Positions 36,530 through 45,055 of a stretch of DNA of 53,095 bases are shown piece after piece. A program made the translations under genes and the position numbers. The notes beneath the pieces are model-generated. The model had not been told where the DNA came from, did not search any database, and saw only the letters and a list, made by a program, of their open reading frames with translations. The stretch covers positions 1 to 53,095 of the forward strand of contig JAISXP010000030.1 of NCBI GenBank assembly GCA_031270465.1, written 5' to 3'. This DNA is from Tannerella sp. GTDB taxonomy: Bacteria; Bacteroidota; Bacteroidia; Bacteroidales; Tannerellaceae. Positions within the stretch are counted from its first letter, which is position 1. Every line of letters starts with the position of its first letter.

Positions 36530-36866
36530 GAAAAAAAGACAATGTCTTTTTCTTTCCCAACTCGGTTGAGAGGAAAAATGACATTGTCTTTTTTATTTTC
36601 AAAATGTTTGAAAAGAAAAACGACATAGTCGGTTTCTTTTTCAAAACGTTTGAGAGAAAAAACGACATAGTCGGTTTCCTTTTCAAAACGTTTGAGAAAA
36701 AAAACGACATAGTCATTTTCTTTTCAAAACATTTGAAAGAAAAAATGACATAGTCGGTTTTCTTTTCAAAACGTTTGAGAGAAAAAACGACATAGTCGGT
36801 TTTCTTGCCAAAGCATTTCATGGAAAAAAGATATTGTCGATTTTCTTTCCAATACGTTCGGAGACG
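36530..36866. repeat. Tandem array of eight 41-42-bp units with alternating dyads
   Basis: The nine-base core GACAnnGTC (GATATTGTC in the last unit) recurs at 36538, 36580, 36622, 36664, 36706, 36747, 36789 and 36830, that is every 42 or 41 bp. Each unit has two dyads: GAAAA..CGAC-ATA-GTCG.TTTTC around that core, and TTTTC.TTTTCAAA-ACG-TTTGAGAGAAAA in the second half. Central units are nearly identical and end units are degenerate, as in an array that expanded from the middle. The array is AT-rich in a GC-moderate region and lies between convergent operons. Reading frames through it are 14-codon periodic by-products. Function unknown. Confidence 0.9.
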
Positions 36867-36898
36867 AATCAATAATTCAACCTTTATACATAATAAAT

Positions 36899-36947
36899 GC
36901 GGAGAGAAAGCACAATATAAATCATGCTTTTCTCTCCGCCGTTTTTT
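36899..36947 (+). terminator. Intrinsic terminator after the repeat array
   Basis: GCGGAGAGAAAGC and GCTTTTCTCTCCGC form a 13-14-bp stem around a 14-nt loop, followed by CGTTTTTT. On the plus strand it would end acn-icd-gltA transcripts that run through the array. In the other direction the T-run is poor, although the stem could also slow the fucosidase transcript coming from the right. Confidence 0.8.
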
Positions 36948-36977
36948 CTGTTTTCCGTTCTTATTTGCAAGTATATC

Positions 36978-38354
36978 CTACCGTGCTTCGTTATAGATGC
37001 AGAATTCTGCAATAGCGGGAGGTGAGAAGGATTCATCGATGATAATCCTCACTTTTCCACCAAACATACGGTCGAAACGATGAAGTTTTACTTTCCGGCT
37101 ATCGACAGAGTCGAAAATCGTAATCCATTCGCCATTCTGTTCGCAGAGCAGACGGTATTTTGTGATACACTGCTTAGTGTCGTAGATGAGAATGGCATTG
37201 AAGAAGTGGTTACGCGGGAAATCGACCTCGAACCATGGTGTTTCAACTTCGTAATTAGATTGCCACGAAGTGCGGAAGTTGTCGTCATTACCGAAGTCCA
37301 TAATCATCGCATCGTTGCTCCAGCTTGAGTTGACGGACTGATGTTTGGCTATGTTAGAAGAAATTATGGGCGATTCGATAGACGGTAACTGTGGTACGGG
37401 AGTATCGTCACGCCAAAGCTGTCCAATTTTCGCAAGCGCTGCAAGGGCATTATCGTCGATGAGACCGTCGGTGTTCGGAGCAACGTTGAGAATGAAGTTG
37501 CAGTATGCCTTATTAAACGGTTCAAGATTGTCTCTGACTAGTGCGACGGGGTCTTTCACCGGGTCGACGGGGAAGGATTTCTTCCAGAACCAGTTTTTAT
37601 TTAGCGGAAGGCACGATAGCGCCGGCAGCCGGTTGGTTTCTTTTGAAATATTCTGTCCGGCGCCCTGTTCGTATGATTTGATGTCGGTATAAAACAGTGT
37701 TTCGGCAGGATACTTTGCAGCATTCAGATCCATAAGCAGACAGCTTGGCTGCAGATGCTTTACGAGCAGATATATTTCTTCAAAGGGAATGTCTTCATAA
37801 GAGATACGCGACCACGGAGCGTCCCAGCCATCAATTATCAGCGCACCTATTTCGCCATAATTCGTTAGCAGTTCGGTTAGCTGTGTCTTTATCATCTCAA
37901 TATGCTCCCGGGTGATGAAACCGGGACGCAGTTTGTGATGCGTGTCCAAAATAGAATAGTAGAACATGACTTTCAATCCCTCTCGACGAAATGCATCTGC
38001 GTATTCACGGACTATATCGCGTCTGAAAGGTGTATGCATTACGCTGTATGCCGTCGTCTTTGTATCCCAGATGCAAAACCCGCTGTGATGCTTTGTCGTG
38101 AGGCATCCGTACTGCATTTTGGCCGACTTCGCCGCACGCGCCCACTGACTGCAATCCAACTTTACGGGGTTGAAGATAGACGGATCGGCATCCGGATCAG
38201 GCCAGTCGTGATTTGTGAAGGTAGGAATGTTAAAATGAATGAACATTCCAAACTTCAAATCTATAAACTCCTGCTGCCGGTCACGCAGCGTGCGGTCTTC
38301 AGCATATGTCCACACGCAACAGACCGTCAGTATGGCAATGATTAACTGTTTCAT
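36978..38354 (-). CDS. GH29 alpha-L-fucosidase with C-terminal discoidin-like domain
   Basis: Predicted exported retaining fucosidase of 458 residues. A signal peptide (MKQLIIAILTVCCVWTYA) precedes the catalytic barrel: FGMFIHFNIPTF (H40), LTTKHHSGFCIWDT (H89/H90), RRDIVREYADAFRREGLKVMFYYS and the nucleophile in ALIIDGWD (D175). Residues about 320-458 form a beta-sandwich of the F5/8 type C kind (WSNDAMIMDFG, WFEVDFPRNHFFNAILIYD). Last gene of the SusCD locus, 20 bp after susD. Release of fucose suggests that the locus acts on fucosylated host or algal glycans (inference). Confidence 0.9.
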   Translation of the reverse strand: MKQLIIAILTVCCVWTYAEDRTLRDRQQEFIDLKFGMFIHFNIPTFTNHDWPDPDADPSIFNPVKLDCSQWARAAKSAKMQYGCLTTKHHSGFCIWDTKTTAYSVMHTPFRRDIVREYADAFRREGLKVMFYYSILDTHHKLRPGFITREHIEMIKTQLTELLTNYGEIGALIIDGWDAPWSRISYEDIPFEEIYLLVKHLQPSCLLMDLNAAKYPAETLFYTDIKSYEQGAGQNISKETNRLPALSCLPLNKNWFWKKSFPVDPVKDPVALVRDNLEPFNKAYCNFILNVAPNTDGLIDDNALAALAKIGQLWRDDTPVPQLPSIESPIISSNIAKHQSVNSSWSNDAMIMDFGNDDNFRTSWQSNYEVETPWFEVDFPRNHFFNAILIYDTKQCITKYRLLCEQNGEWITIFDSVDSRKVKLHRFDRMFGGKVRIIIDESFSPPAIAEFCIYNEAR

Positions 38355-38373
38355 ATCTCAAAAATCATTTGGC

Positions 38374-39873
38374 TTAATTATAACCGGAGTTCTGCGTCAG
38401 CTTGCGGTTGTTTTTCATCTCGCTGGTAGGGATGGGAAACAGCAGCTCGCGTTCGCCGAGTGTCCCGCCATACGTGAAACTGTGTCCGACGTAGTTGTTG
38501 AACTCGCCCGTAGTCAGGTTCAGCACCCTGCGCGTCCTGGCCATGTCGAACCATACCTTGTTTTCGAAGGCAAGTTCGTGCCAGCGTTCTCTCCATACAG
38601 CTTTCCTGAACTCGTCCTGTGTGAGGCCGGTAAGTTCAGGCAGTTCGGCTCTGCTTCTGACGCTGTTCAGACATGAATAGGCTGCGGCGGAGGGCGCAAC
38701 ATCGGCTTCGTTCTGTGCTTCGGCATACTGAAGCAGCACGTCGGCGTAGCGCATCAGCGGATAGTTCAGTCCGCTTCGCGCAGTGCGGAGATGAGCTTCT
38801 TCGTCGAAGAATTTATATACGTAATAGCCTCCGAAATTCACTGTTTCATCGCGGTTCGAGTTGCTCGTATAGTTCGTGAAATAGAACTCCTTCTCGGCAA
38901 TCCTCCTGTCGTCTTCATTGTATGTGTCGATAAATTCGTCGAGAACCACAATCGAACCGGTTTCGGTGGAATAGTACGAGACATCGAGGTTGTACGGCAG
39001 GTAGAGATACTGCAACCCATTCTCGACTGACGACGACGACTGATACTGCACCATGAAGATATGTTCGAGTCTGTTGTCCATTTCCGGTCTGTGCAGATCA
39101 TTATATGAATCGAAAAGACGATATGCGTTGCGGTCGATGACTTCCTTCAGTTTGGCGGCTGCCAGAGCATGGTATTCGCGTCCCTTTTCGAGTGGATAGC
39201 CCGCCATCGTGAGGTAGACGGAGCCAAGCAGCGACTTGACAGCGCCCATCGTGGCACGTCCGCTCTCATCGTTCCACTGCAGCTCAGACTTTTCGGCTTC
39301 GAGCAGGTCGGCGACGATCTGGCTGTAGACCTGTTCGACTTCCGCCTGTTCGGGATAGAGTTCTGGCGACGATGCGTCGACGGGTGTCAGTACAAGCGGC
39401 ACGCGGCCAAAGAGACGCACGAGGTTGAAGTAGCAGTATGCGCGCATGAAACGCGCTTCGCCCAGACAGCGACTTTTCAGTGTATTGTCCATATCGATGC
39501 CGGGAATCTTTTCAATGGCGAAGTTCGCATTGGCAATAGCCCGGTAGGAGGCATTCCACCATGCGCGACTGTAATCGTTGTCCGAATCGTTCGATACCGT
39601 GCGGATTTTATTTATGTGCAAGTTCTGGCCAACCTTCGTACCGGCTATTCCGGTCAAGAAATCAGTCATGAAATAAGGGTTTCCGCCGTAGTCGCCGCTC
39701 GCGCTCATCCGCAAATCTGCGTATATTGCGTTTACGATGCTCTGCGCATGTTCAGCCGTTTTGAAATAGTTCTCAGGCGTAAAGTTCGACTTGTTTGATT
39801 CTTCGAGGAAGTCGGAGCAGCTGCCGCATAACGCGGCAGTCATTATTATAAGTAAGATATGCTTTGCTTTCAT
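38374..39873 (-). CDS. SusD-like glycan-binding lipoprotein
   Basis: Surface lipoprotein that binds oligosaccharides and forms the lid of the SusC transporter. The 499 residues begin with a lipoprotein signal ending CGSCSDFLEE, then TPENYFKTAEHAQSIVNAIYADLR, SRCLGEARFMRAYCYFNLVRLFGRVPLVLTP with its TPR-type helices, and the C-terminal YPLMRYADVLLQYAEAQNE and NSVRSRAELPEL. The frame runs to 39906 and would overlap susC; I take the ATG at 39873, which starts the signal peptide. Paired with the SusC gene 20 bp upstream. Confidence 0.93.
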   Translation of the reverse strand: MKAKHILLIIMTAALCGSCSDFLEESNKSNFTPENYFKTAEHAQSIVNAIYADLRMSASGDYGGNPYFMTDFLTGIAGTKVGQNLHINKIRTVSNDSDNDYSRAWWNASYRAIANANFAIEKIPGIDMDNTLKSRCLGEARFMRAYCYFNLVRLFGRVPLVLTPVDASSPELYPEQAEVEQVYSQIVADLLEAEKSELQWNDESGRATMGAVKSLLGSVYLTMAGYPLEKGREYHALAAAKLKEVIDRNAYRLFDSYNDLHRPEMDNRLEHIFMVQYQSSSSVENGLQYLYLPYNLDVSYYSTETGSIVVLDEFIDTYNEDDRRIAEKEFYFTNYTSNSNRDETVNFGGYYVYKFFDEEAHLRTARSGLNYPLMRYADVLLQYAEAQNEADVAPSAAAYSCLNSVRSRAELPELTGLTQDEFRKAVWRERWHELAFENKVWFDMARTRRVLNLTTGEFNNYVGHSFTYGGTLGERELLFPIPTSEMKNNRKLTQNSGYN

Positions 39874-39892
39874 AGTGATATACATTGAAAAA

Positions 39893-42800
39893 TTAGAAAC
39901 TAACATTTAAACCGACCGTGAATGTGCGGGGTTTCGGATATCCGAAGACAGTTATGCCCTGTGCAAAAGACTGCGTTGCGTCCGATACTTCGGGATCGTA
40001 TCCATTGTATTTCGTCAGCACGAAGAGGTTCTGCACGCTGCCGTAGAGCCTGAGATTTCGCAAATGCAGACGCTGCGTCAGACTGCGCGGGAAGGTATAT
40101 CCGAGCAGTACGTTGCGTCCGCGGATGAAGGAGCCGTCTTCCACGAAGTGCGAATCGATATTCGTCGTATAGCCTGCGCCCGTCGGACGGATTTCGGCGA
40201 TCATCGTGTTCTGGTTTTCCGGCGTCCATGCGTTCAGCACCGTCCGGTAGCTGTTGGCGATGCCCGTGCGGTCTTCGGCCGAGTGTTTGGAAATATCGAG
40301 GATGTCGTTGCCGAACATGTACTGCAGTTCGACGACGAGGTCGAAAGCCTTGTAGCGGAATTTGTTCAGGAAGATGCCGTAGCCGTCGGGGATGCCTTTT
40401 CCGATGATCAGGCGGTCGGCGTCGTTGATCTGTCCGTCGTTGTTCTTGTCCCAGAGTTTCAGGTCGCCCGGACGCTTGCCGTATCTTGCAGCTTCGGTCT
40501 CTTCGGAAGTGCTCCATGTACCCAGGCGCTTGTATCCGTAGAACGAGCCGACCGGTTCGCCGGCGCGGATGATATTGTTGCTCGACGAGAGGATGTCGGG
40601 GCCGGGGAAGATGTCGTCGTTGCCGTCGTTGAGACTGAGTACCTTGTTTTTGTTGAATGAGATATTGAATGTCGTTTCCCATTCGAAGTCGTTTGTCAGG
40701 ATGTTCACCGTGTTGAGCGACAGTTCAAATCCCCTGTTCTCCATACTTCCGATATTTTTCGTAATCGAAGTATATCCGCTCGATGCCGGCACGGGAGCGC
40801 CCAGCAGCATGTCGGTCGTCTTCTTGTAGTAGAAGTCGGCTTCGATGTTGACGCGATTGTCGAACAGTCCGATGTCGAACCCGCCGTTGATCTGCGACGT
40901 TTTTTCCCACTTCAGTTCGGGATTCGCCAGCGTGGAGACGCCGATACCCGAAGCCTGTGCGCCGCCGAAGATGACCGTATAGTTGCCAAGCCCGCCCTGC
41001 GAAGCGTAGGGGCCTGTCTCCGAGTTGCCGGTAAGGCCGTAGCTGATGCGCGGCTTCAAGTTCGAGACGAATGACGCCGACTCCATGAACGGTTCCTCCG
41101 ACATGCGCCATGCGAAGCCACCCGACGGGAAGAAGGCATACCTGTTTGCCGAGCCGAACTTGGACGAGCCGTCGAGACGCGCCGTAAGGGTAAAGAGGTA
41201 CCTGTCGCGGAGGTTATAGTTGATGCGCGAGAAGTAGGAATTAAGCCCGTAAGCGTTCACTGTCGACGACGAGGTCTGGGTCGTGGCCACACCCAGGTTG
41301 TTGTATTTGAAGAAGTCGTCCGAGAATCCGCGCCCCGACGCGACGGCCTGCGCATTGTCTACGTGCTGCCACGAAATGCCGCCCATAGCCGTCAGCCGGT
41401 GTATTTCTGCGAAGGTGGCGCTGTACGTGAGATAGTTTTCGAACTGCCACGAGTTGTTGCGGTTGTTGGTGACCGAGGCGCTGCCGTTGGGCGACGATAT
41501 CCATATCAGGCTGCGGCCGCCGTAGTAGTTCGATTTCTGGTTGATGATGTTCGAACCTGCGACCGAGCGCAGTTCCAGCCCCTTCATGAAGGTGATGTTG
41601 GCGTAGACGTTGCCGATCATCGACTGCGTTTCCAGATTGAGATGGCGATCCGTGGCTACGTGTACGGGATTGTTTCCGCCTTCCATTCCGGGATAGTCGT
41701 TGTTGCCCGCCCAGGCGCCGTCGACATATTTCACGGGGATGATGGGCAGTTCCTCCACGATCTGCCGTCCGACGGTGATGCCGCCATCGCCCATCGCATC
41801 GGTCTGCCGTTCCTGCTGGTAGTTGTACGTCAGGCTTCCGCCCACTGTCAGCCATTTCGACACTTCGGAGTCGATGAAGAAGCGCCCGGAATAGCGTTTC
41901 AACCACGAATTGACGATCAGACCCTTGTCTTCCCTGTATCCGACGGACAGTCCGTACGAATCCTTGCCTTTGGTATTCGACAGAGTGACCTGGTGTGTCT
42001 GCGAGAAAGCGTTGCGGATGGCTTCGTCCTGCCAGTCGGTGTCGTAGAGCGGCTTTCCGTTGCTGTCGAACAGTCTGGGATCGGTACGCTTCAGTCTGGG
42101 ATCCTTGTAGGAGCCTGACGCGAAGCCTGCGGGATCATATTTGGCGGCATTTGTGTAGGCGAGTTCCTCCAGACTGAGAAATTCCGCCGCATTCAGCACA
42201 TCCAGCCTTCGCGGCAGTACGCCCACGCCGAAGTCCGTATCATACTGCACGTGCGCACCGCTCGTGCCTTCGCCCTTCTTCGTGGTAATCATGATTACGC
42301 CGTTTGCGCCGCGTGCGCCGTAGATGGCTGTCGAGGAGGCGTCCTTCAATACTTCCACCGACTTGATGTCGTTCGGATTCAGGTAGTCGATGGGCGATGT
42401 GCCGTTCGTCAGCGTGCTTACGTTCAGGATGACGCCGTCGACCACGTAGAGCGGTTCGTTGGTCACGCTGATGGACGAGTTGCCGCGTATGCGTACGGTG
42501 GAGCGCCCTCCGGGACGTCCCGAGTTCGTGGAAATGCTGACGCCGGACACTTTTCCCGACAGCGCCTGATTGAAGGATGTCACCGTCCGCTGCGAAAGGA
42601 CTTCGCTCTTTACGGATGCCGTGCTTCCCGTCAGGTCGCTCTTGCGCATCGTACCGTATCCGACGACGACGACTTCGTCGAGCGCCTGCGCATCTTCCTT
42701 AAGTACAATCTGCAAATTGCTTTCCTCTCCTACGGTTATATCCTGACTGATATATCCGATATACGAGATCTGCAATACTGCACTGCTGCTCCGGACTTCC

Positions 42801-43327
42801 AGCACGAACTGTCCGTCGATGTCCGTCACTGTGCCGTTGCCTGTTCCCTTTTCGAGGATGTTGGCGCCGATGACCGGTTCGCCGCCGGCATCGATAATGA
42901 TGCCCGTGACGCGCCTGCCCTGCTGCGCGACAGCCGGGGCGACTTTCGCCGCTTCGGCCTTGTACAATACGATATGCCTGTCATTGACGGCATACTTCAC
43001 GTTCTCGCCCGCAAACAGCGCGTCGAGAATCTCCGTGACAAGGCGGTTGTTCGCATGGATCGACACTCTGCGCCGATCGTTAATCTGCAGTGAATTGTAC
43101 GTGAAGTAAAACGAACTTTGCTTTTCGATGGCGGAGAGAACTTCGTGCACGGTCGATTTGTCCATGTCGAGCGAAATCTTCGCTGTCTCGGAGTAAGCCC
43201 CATTCGCCAGGGAATGCGACGCACTCAAAATGAAAAGCATCAAGATAGTCTTTACAATTCGGAGTTTTTTTCGCAAACCGTGCATGCCTTGTCTGCCACA
43301 CGGCTTGTGTCTTACAAAAAATTTCAT
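39893..43327 (-). CDS. SusC-like TonB-dependent transporter with STN signalling domain
   Basis: Outer-membrane importer of glycans of about 1144 residues. After a signal peptide comes an STN domain (ISLDMDKSTVHEVLSAIEKQ, YFTYNSLQI), found in transporters that signal to a FecR-type anti-sigma. Next is a carboxypeptidase-regulatory-like domain (RRVTGIIIDAGGEPVIGANI), the plug with DEVVVVGYGTMRKSDLTGS and RGANGVIMITTKKGEG, and the barrel with a C-terminal TFTVGLNVSF. The frame extends to 43381; the ATG at 43327 is preferred because the longer form overlaps fecR. It fits the FecR and ECF sigma genes just upstream, so substrate-induced autoregulation is expected. Confidence 0.94.
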   Translation of the reverse strand: MKFFVRHKPCGRQGMHGLRKKLRIVKTILMLFILSASHSLANGAYSETAKISLDMDKSTVHEVLSAIEKQSSFYFTYNSLQINDRRRVSIHANNRLVTEILDALFAGENVKYAVNDRHIVLYKAEAAKVAPAVAQQGRRVTGIIIDAGGEPVIGANILEKGTGNGTVTDIDGQFVLEVRSSSAVLQISYIGYISQDITVGEESNLQIVLKEDAQALDEVVVVGYGTMRKSDLTGSTASVKSEVLSQRTVTSFNQALSGKVSGVSISTNSGRPGGRSTVRIRGNSSISVTNEPLYVVDGVILNVSTLTNGTSPIDYLNPNDIKSVEVLKDASSTAIYGARGANGVIMITTKKGEGTSGAHVQYDTDFGVGVLPRRLDVLNAAEFLSLEELAYTNAAKYDPAGFASGSYKDPRLKRTDPRLFDSNGKPLYDTDWQDEAIRNAFSQTHQVTLSNTKGKDSYGLSVGYREDKGLIVNSWLKRYSGRFFIDSEVSKWLTVGGSLTYNYQQERQTDAMGDGGITVGRQIVEELPIIPVKYVDGAWAGNNDYPGMEGGNNPVHVATDRHLNLETQSMIGNVYANITFMKGLELRSVAGSNIINQKSNYYGGRSLIWISSPNGSASVTNNRNNSWQFENYLTYSATFAEIHRLTAMGGISWQHVDNAQAVASGRGFSDDFFKYNNLGVATTQTSSSTVNAYGLNSYFSRINYNLRDRYLFTLTARLDGSSKFGSANRYAFFPSGGFAWRMSEEPFMESASFVSNLKPRISYGLTGNSETGPYASQGGLGNYTVIFGGAQASGIGVSTLANPELKWEKTSQINGGFDIGLFDNRVNIEADFYYKKTTDMLLGAPVPASSGYTSITKNIGSMENRGFELSLNTVNILTNDFEWETTFNISFNKNKVLSLNDGNDDIFPGPDILSSSNNIIRAGEPVGSFYGYKRLGTWSTSEETEAARYGKRPGDLKLWDKNNDGQINDADRLIIGKGIPDGYGIFLNKFRYKAFDLVVELQYMFGNDILDISKHSAEDRTGIANSYRTVLNAWTPENQNTMIAEIRPTGAGYTTNIDSHFVEDGSFIRGRNVLLGYTFPRSLTQRLHLRNLRLYGSVQNLFVLTKYNGYDPEVSDATQSFAQGITVFGYPKPRTFTVGLNVSF

Positions 43328-43361
43328 AGTTCTACATTTTAAATTTGATAATAAATAGCCG

Positions 43362-44357
43362 TTAATATTTAGTGATTTCAATTTCTCTTTCGTTGATTTT
43401 GTAATTCATTCGCCTGGTTTCTTTCAGATTGGCCAGGATTTGTTCGATGGTCGTGTTTTCCTTGAAACGGCAGGTAAATTTGTCCTCTGCCAGTTCCTGT
43501 CCGGTGATGCGGATTTGCACGTCGAACCGTCGCTCCAGGTCGGCCGCGATGGCGGCAAGCGTCTGATCGTAGAAACTCAGTTCCCCGACTGTCCACGACT
43601 TCGCCAGATCGGGGTCGATGTTTTTGCGCAATGTCAGCCCCGACGTTGCCGAGTAGACGGCCTGCTGACTGGGCGAGAGCGTTAGCTTGTAATTTCCGTC
43701 GTCAGCCGTGACTTCTACCCTGCCTTCTGCGAGGGTGACGGATGCACTCTCGTGCGGATATGTTTTCATATCGAACTTTGTTCCCAGCACTCTGACGTTC
43801 AGCAGCGACGATTCGACGACAAAGGGTTTTGACGCATTTTTCGACACTTCGAAGAATCCCTCTCCGTTCAGTTTCACGGTTCTGTTTTTAGCCGAAAAAA
43901 CGGAGGGATAAGTGAATGTCGTCTGCGAATTGAGCCACACTTTGGTTGCATCGGGGAGCGTCAGCGTGATTCGCTGCCCGGCGGGGACTTCGATGGTGTT
44001 TTCGGCGTAAACGTCCGGCTGTCCTTTCCACAGATAATACAGGTTGGCGGAAAGCAGCACGATGATCACAGCCGCAGCCGCATATTTGAGCGCCGACGGG
44101 TACGGGAAAGTTTTCCGTGCGGATCCGGCAGCGGTTTTTTGCTGTTGCAGTCTCGTCCAAAGACGGTTGAACATCCTGTCCACCGTCTGCGGATTCGAAA
44201 AGCGCTGTTCGTTTTTCAGCGCCCAAAGCCTTTCCATCTCGAACAGCCACTCGGCATGTGCTTCGTCGGCTGCGACCCATCGTTCGATTTCTCTGATTTC
44301 CGACGGGCTGCAACTGTGATTCAAATAGCGTATCAGCAGCGTTTCGTGCATTTTCAT
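43362..44357 (-). CDS. FecR-family anti-sigma factor
   Basis: Membrane anti-sigma that should hold the adjacent ECF factor and receive a signal from the SusC STN domain. About 331 residues: an N-terminal cytoplasmic part (ETLLIRYLNHSCSPSEIREIERWVAA), a single membrane helix (YAAAAVIIVLLSANLYYLW, about residues 90-110), the FecR domain (NTIEVPAGQRITLTLPD, VWLNSQTTFTYPSVF, GEGFFEVSK, VRVLGTKFDMKTY, VTLAEGRVEV) and a C-terminal DUF4974-like domain (ELSFYDQTLAAIAADLERRF). Starts at 44357 or 44351 are about equal; the longer frame to 44393 is less likely. The gap before it, 44358-44478, holds no gene. Confidence 0.92.
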   Translation of the reverse strand: MKMHETLLIRYLNHSCSPSEIREIERWVAADEAHAEWLFEMERLWALKNEQRFSNPQTVDRMFNRLWTRLQQQKTAAGSARKTFPYPSALKYAAAAVIIVLLSANLYYLWKGQPDVYAENTIEVPAGQRITLTLPDATKVWLNSQTTFTYPSVFSAKNRTVKLNGEGFFEVSKNASKPFVVESSLLNVRVLGTKFDMKTYPHESASVTLAEGRVEVTADDGNYKLTLSPSQQAVYSATSGLTLRKNIDPDLAKSWTVGELSFYDQTLAAIAADLERRFDVQIRITGQELAEDKFTCRFKENTTIEQILANLKETRRMNYKINEREIEITKY

Positions 44358-44478
44358 TTCTATCCTTTTTATTGTTTTACATGAAGACGACAACTGACGG
44401 TGGACAAACTACGCGGATGAAAAAGTTAAATAATCTCAACAGGGAAACGGAAAGTCTTTCCCGTCCGGGCGGGAGATG

Positions 44479-45051
44479 CTAAAACAGCACGACGATCATC
44501 CACACGTTCCGCAGTTCGTCGCGAAGGAAGAGGATGGCCTGCCGGATGTGTCCTTCGACCGTACGCGGAGAGATATGCATCGTCTCTGCGATTTCCTTGT
44601 GGCTGAAGTCTTCAAAATAGCAGAGACGGAATGCCTGCGCACACTTGGGCGGGAGTTTGCGTACGGCCTCTTCCACGACTTCCAGCAGGTTCCGGCTCAT
44701 GAGTTGGCGGAGCGTATCGTTTGCGTCGCTCATGTTTTCAAGGAACACGACGCGGGCGTTGGCAAGGCGTACCTGCGCCTCGTATTCCTCGACCACCATT
44801 CGGTGCTTGATGTAGTTCAGGCAGTGGTTCTGCACCCACTTGAAGAGGAACGACTGTATGTTGTCCGCCTCGATGGTGTGTTTCCGTTCCCAGTAGGAGG
44901 CGAATACGTCCTGCACGACGTCGTTCGCCGCGTCTTCGTCCACGAAGCGGCATGCGAGCGCCATCAGTCGCGGATAGAAGCATGCGAAGAAGTCGCGAAA
45001 GGCTGTCCTGTCGCCCTGCCTTACTTTTTCCATGTCGATTGGGGTTTTCAT
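44479..45051 (-). CDS. ECF (RpoE-type) RNA polymerase sigma factor
   Basis: A 190-residue sigma-70 of the extracytoplasmic-function group. Region 2 is FRDFFACFYPRLMALACRFVDEDAANDVVQDVFASYWE; region 4 is VRKLPPKCAQAFRLCYFEDFSHKEIAETMHISPRTVEGHIRQAI. Its place directly before FecR, SusC and SusD is that of Bacteroidetes glycan-induced sigma factors. The ATG at 45051 is only 4 bp from the nadB stop; an ATG at 45033 is an alternative. Likely target is the downstream SusCD unit (inference). Confidence 0.93.
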   Translation of the reverse strand: MKTPIDMEKVRQGDRTAFRDFFACFYPRLMALACRFVDEDAANDVVQDVFASYWERKHTIEADNIQSFLFKWVQNHCLNYIKHRMVVEEYEAQVRLANARVVFLENMSDANDTLRQLMSRNLLEVVEEAVRKLPPKCAQAFRLCYFEDFSHKEIAETMHISPRTVEGHIRQAILFLRDELRNVWMIVVLF

Positions 45052-45055
45052 GTTT

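Noticed and set aside
36530-36866. CRISPR array
   Set aside because: There are no unique spacers; repeats are contiguous and degenerate along their whole length, and no cas genes are present.
36457-36872. Open frames on both strands through the 42-bp array
   Set aside because: The 14-codon repeats (KNDIVGF and TMSFFFSN types) follow from a 42-bp period. Some unit spacings are 41 bp, which breaks the frame, and neither strand has a start region like real genes here.
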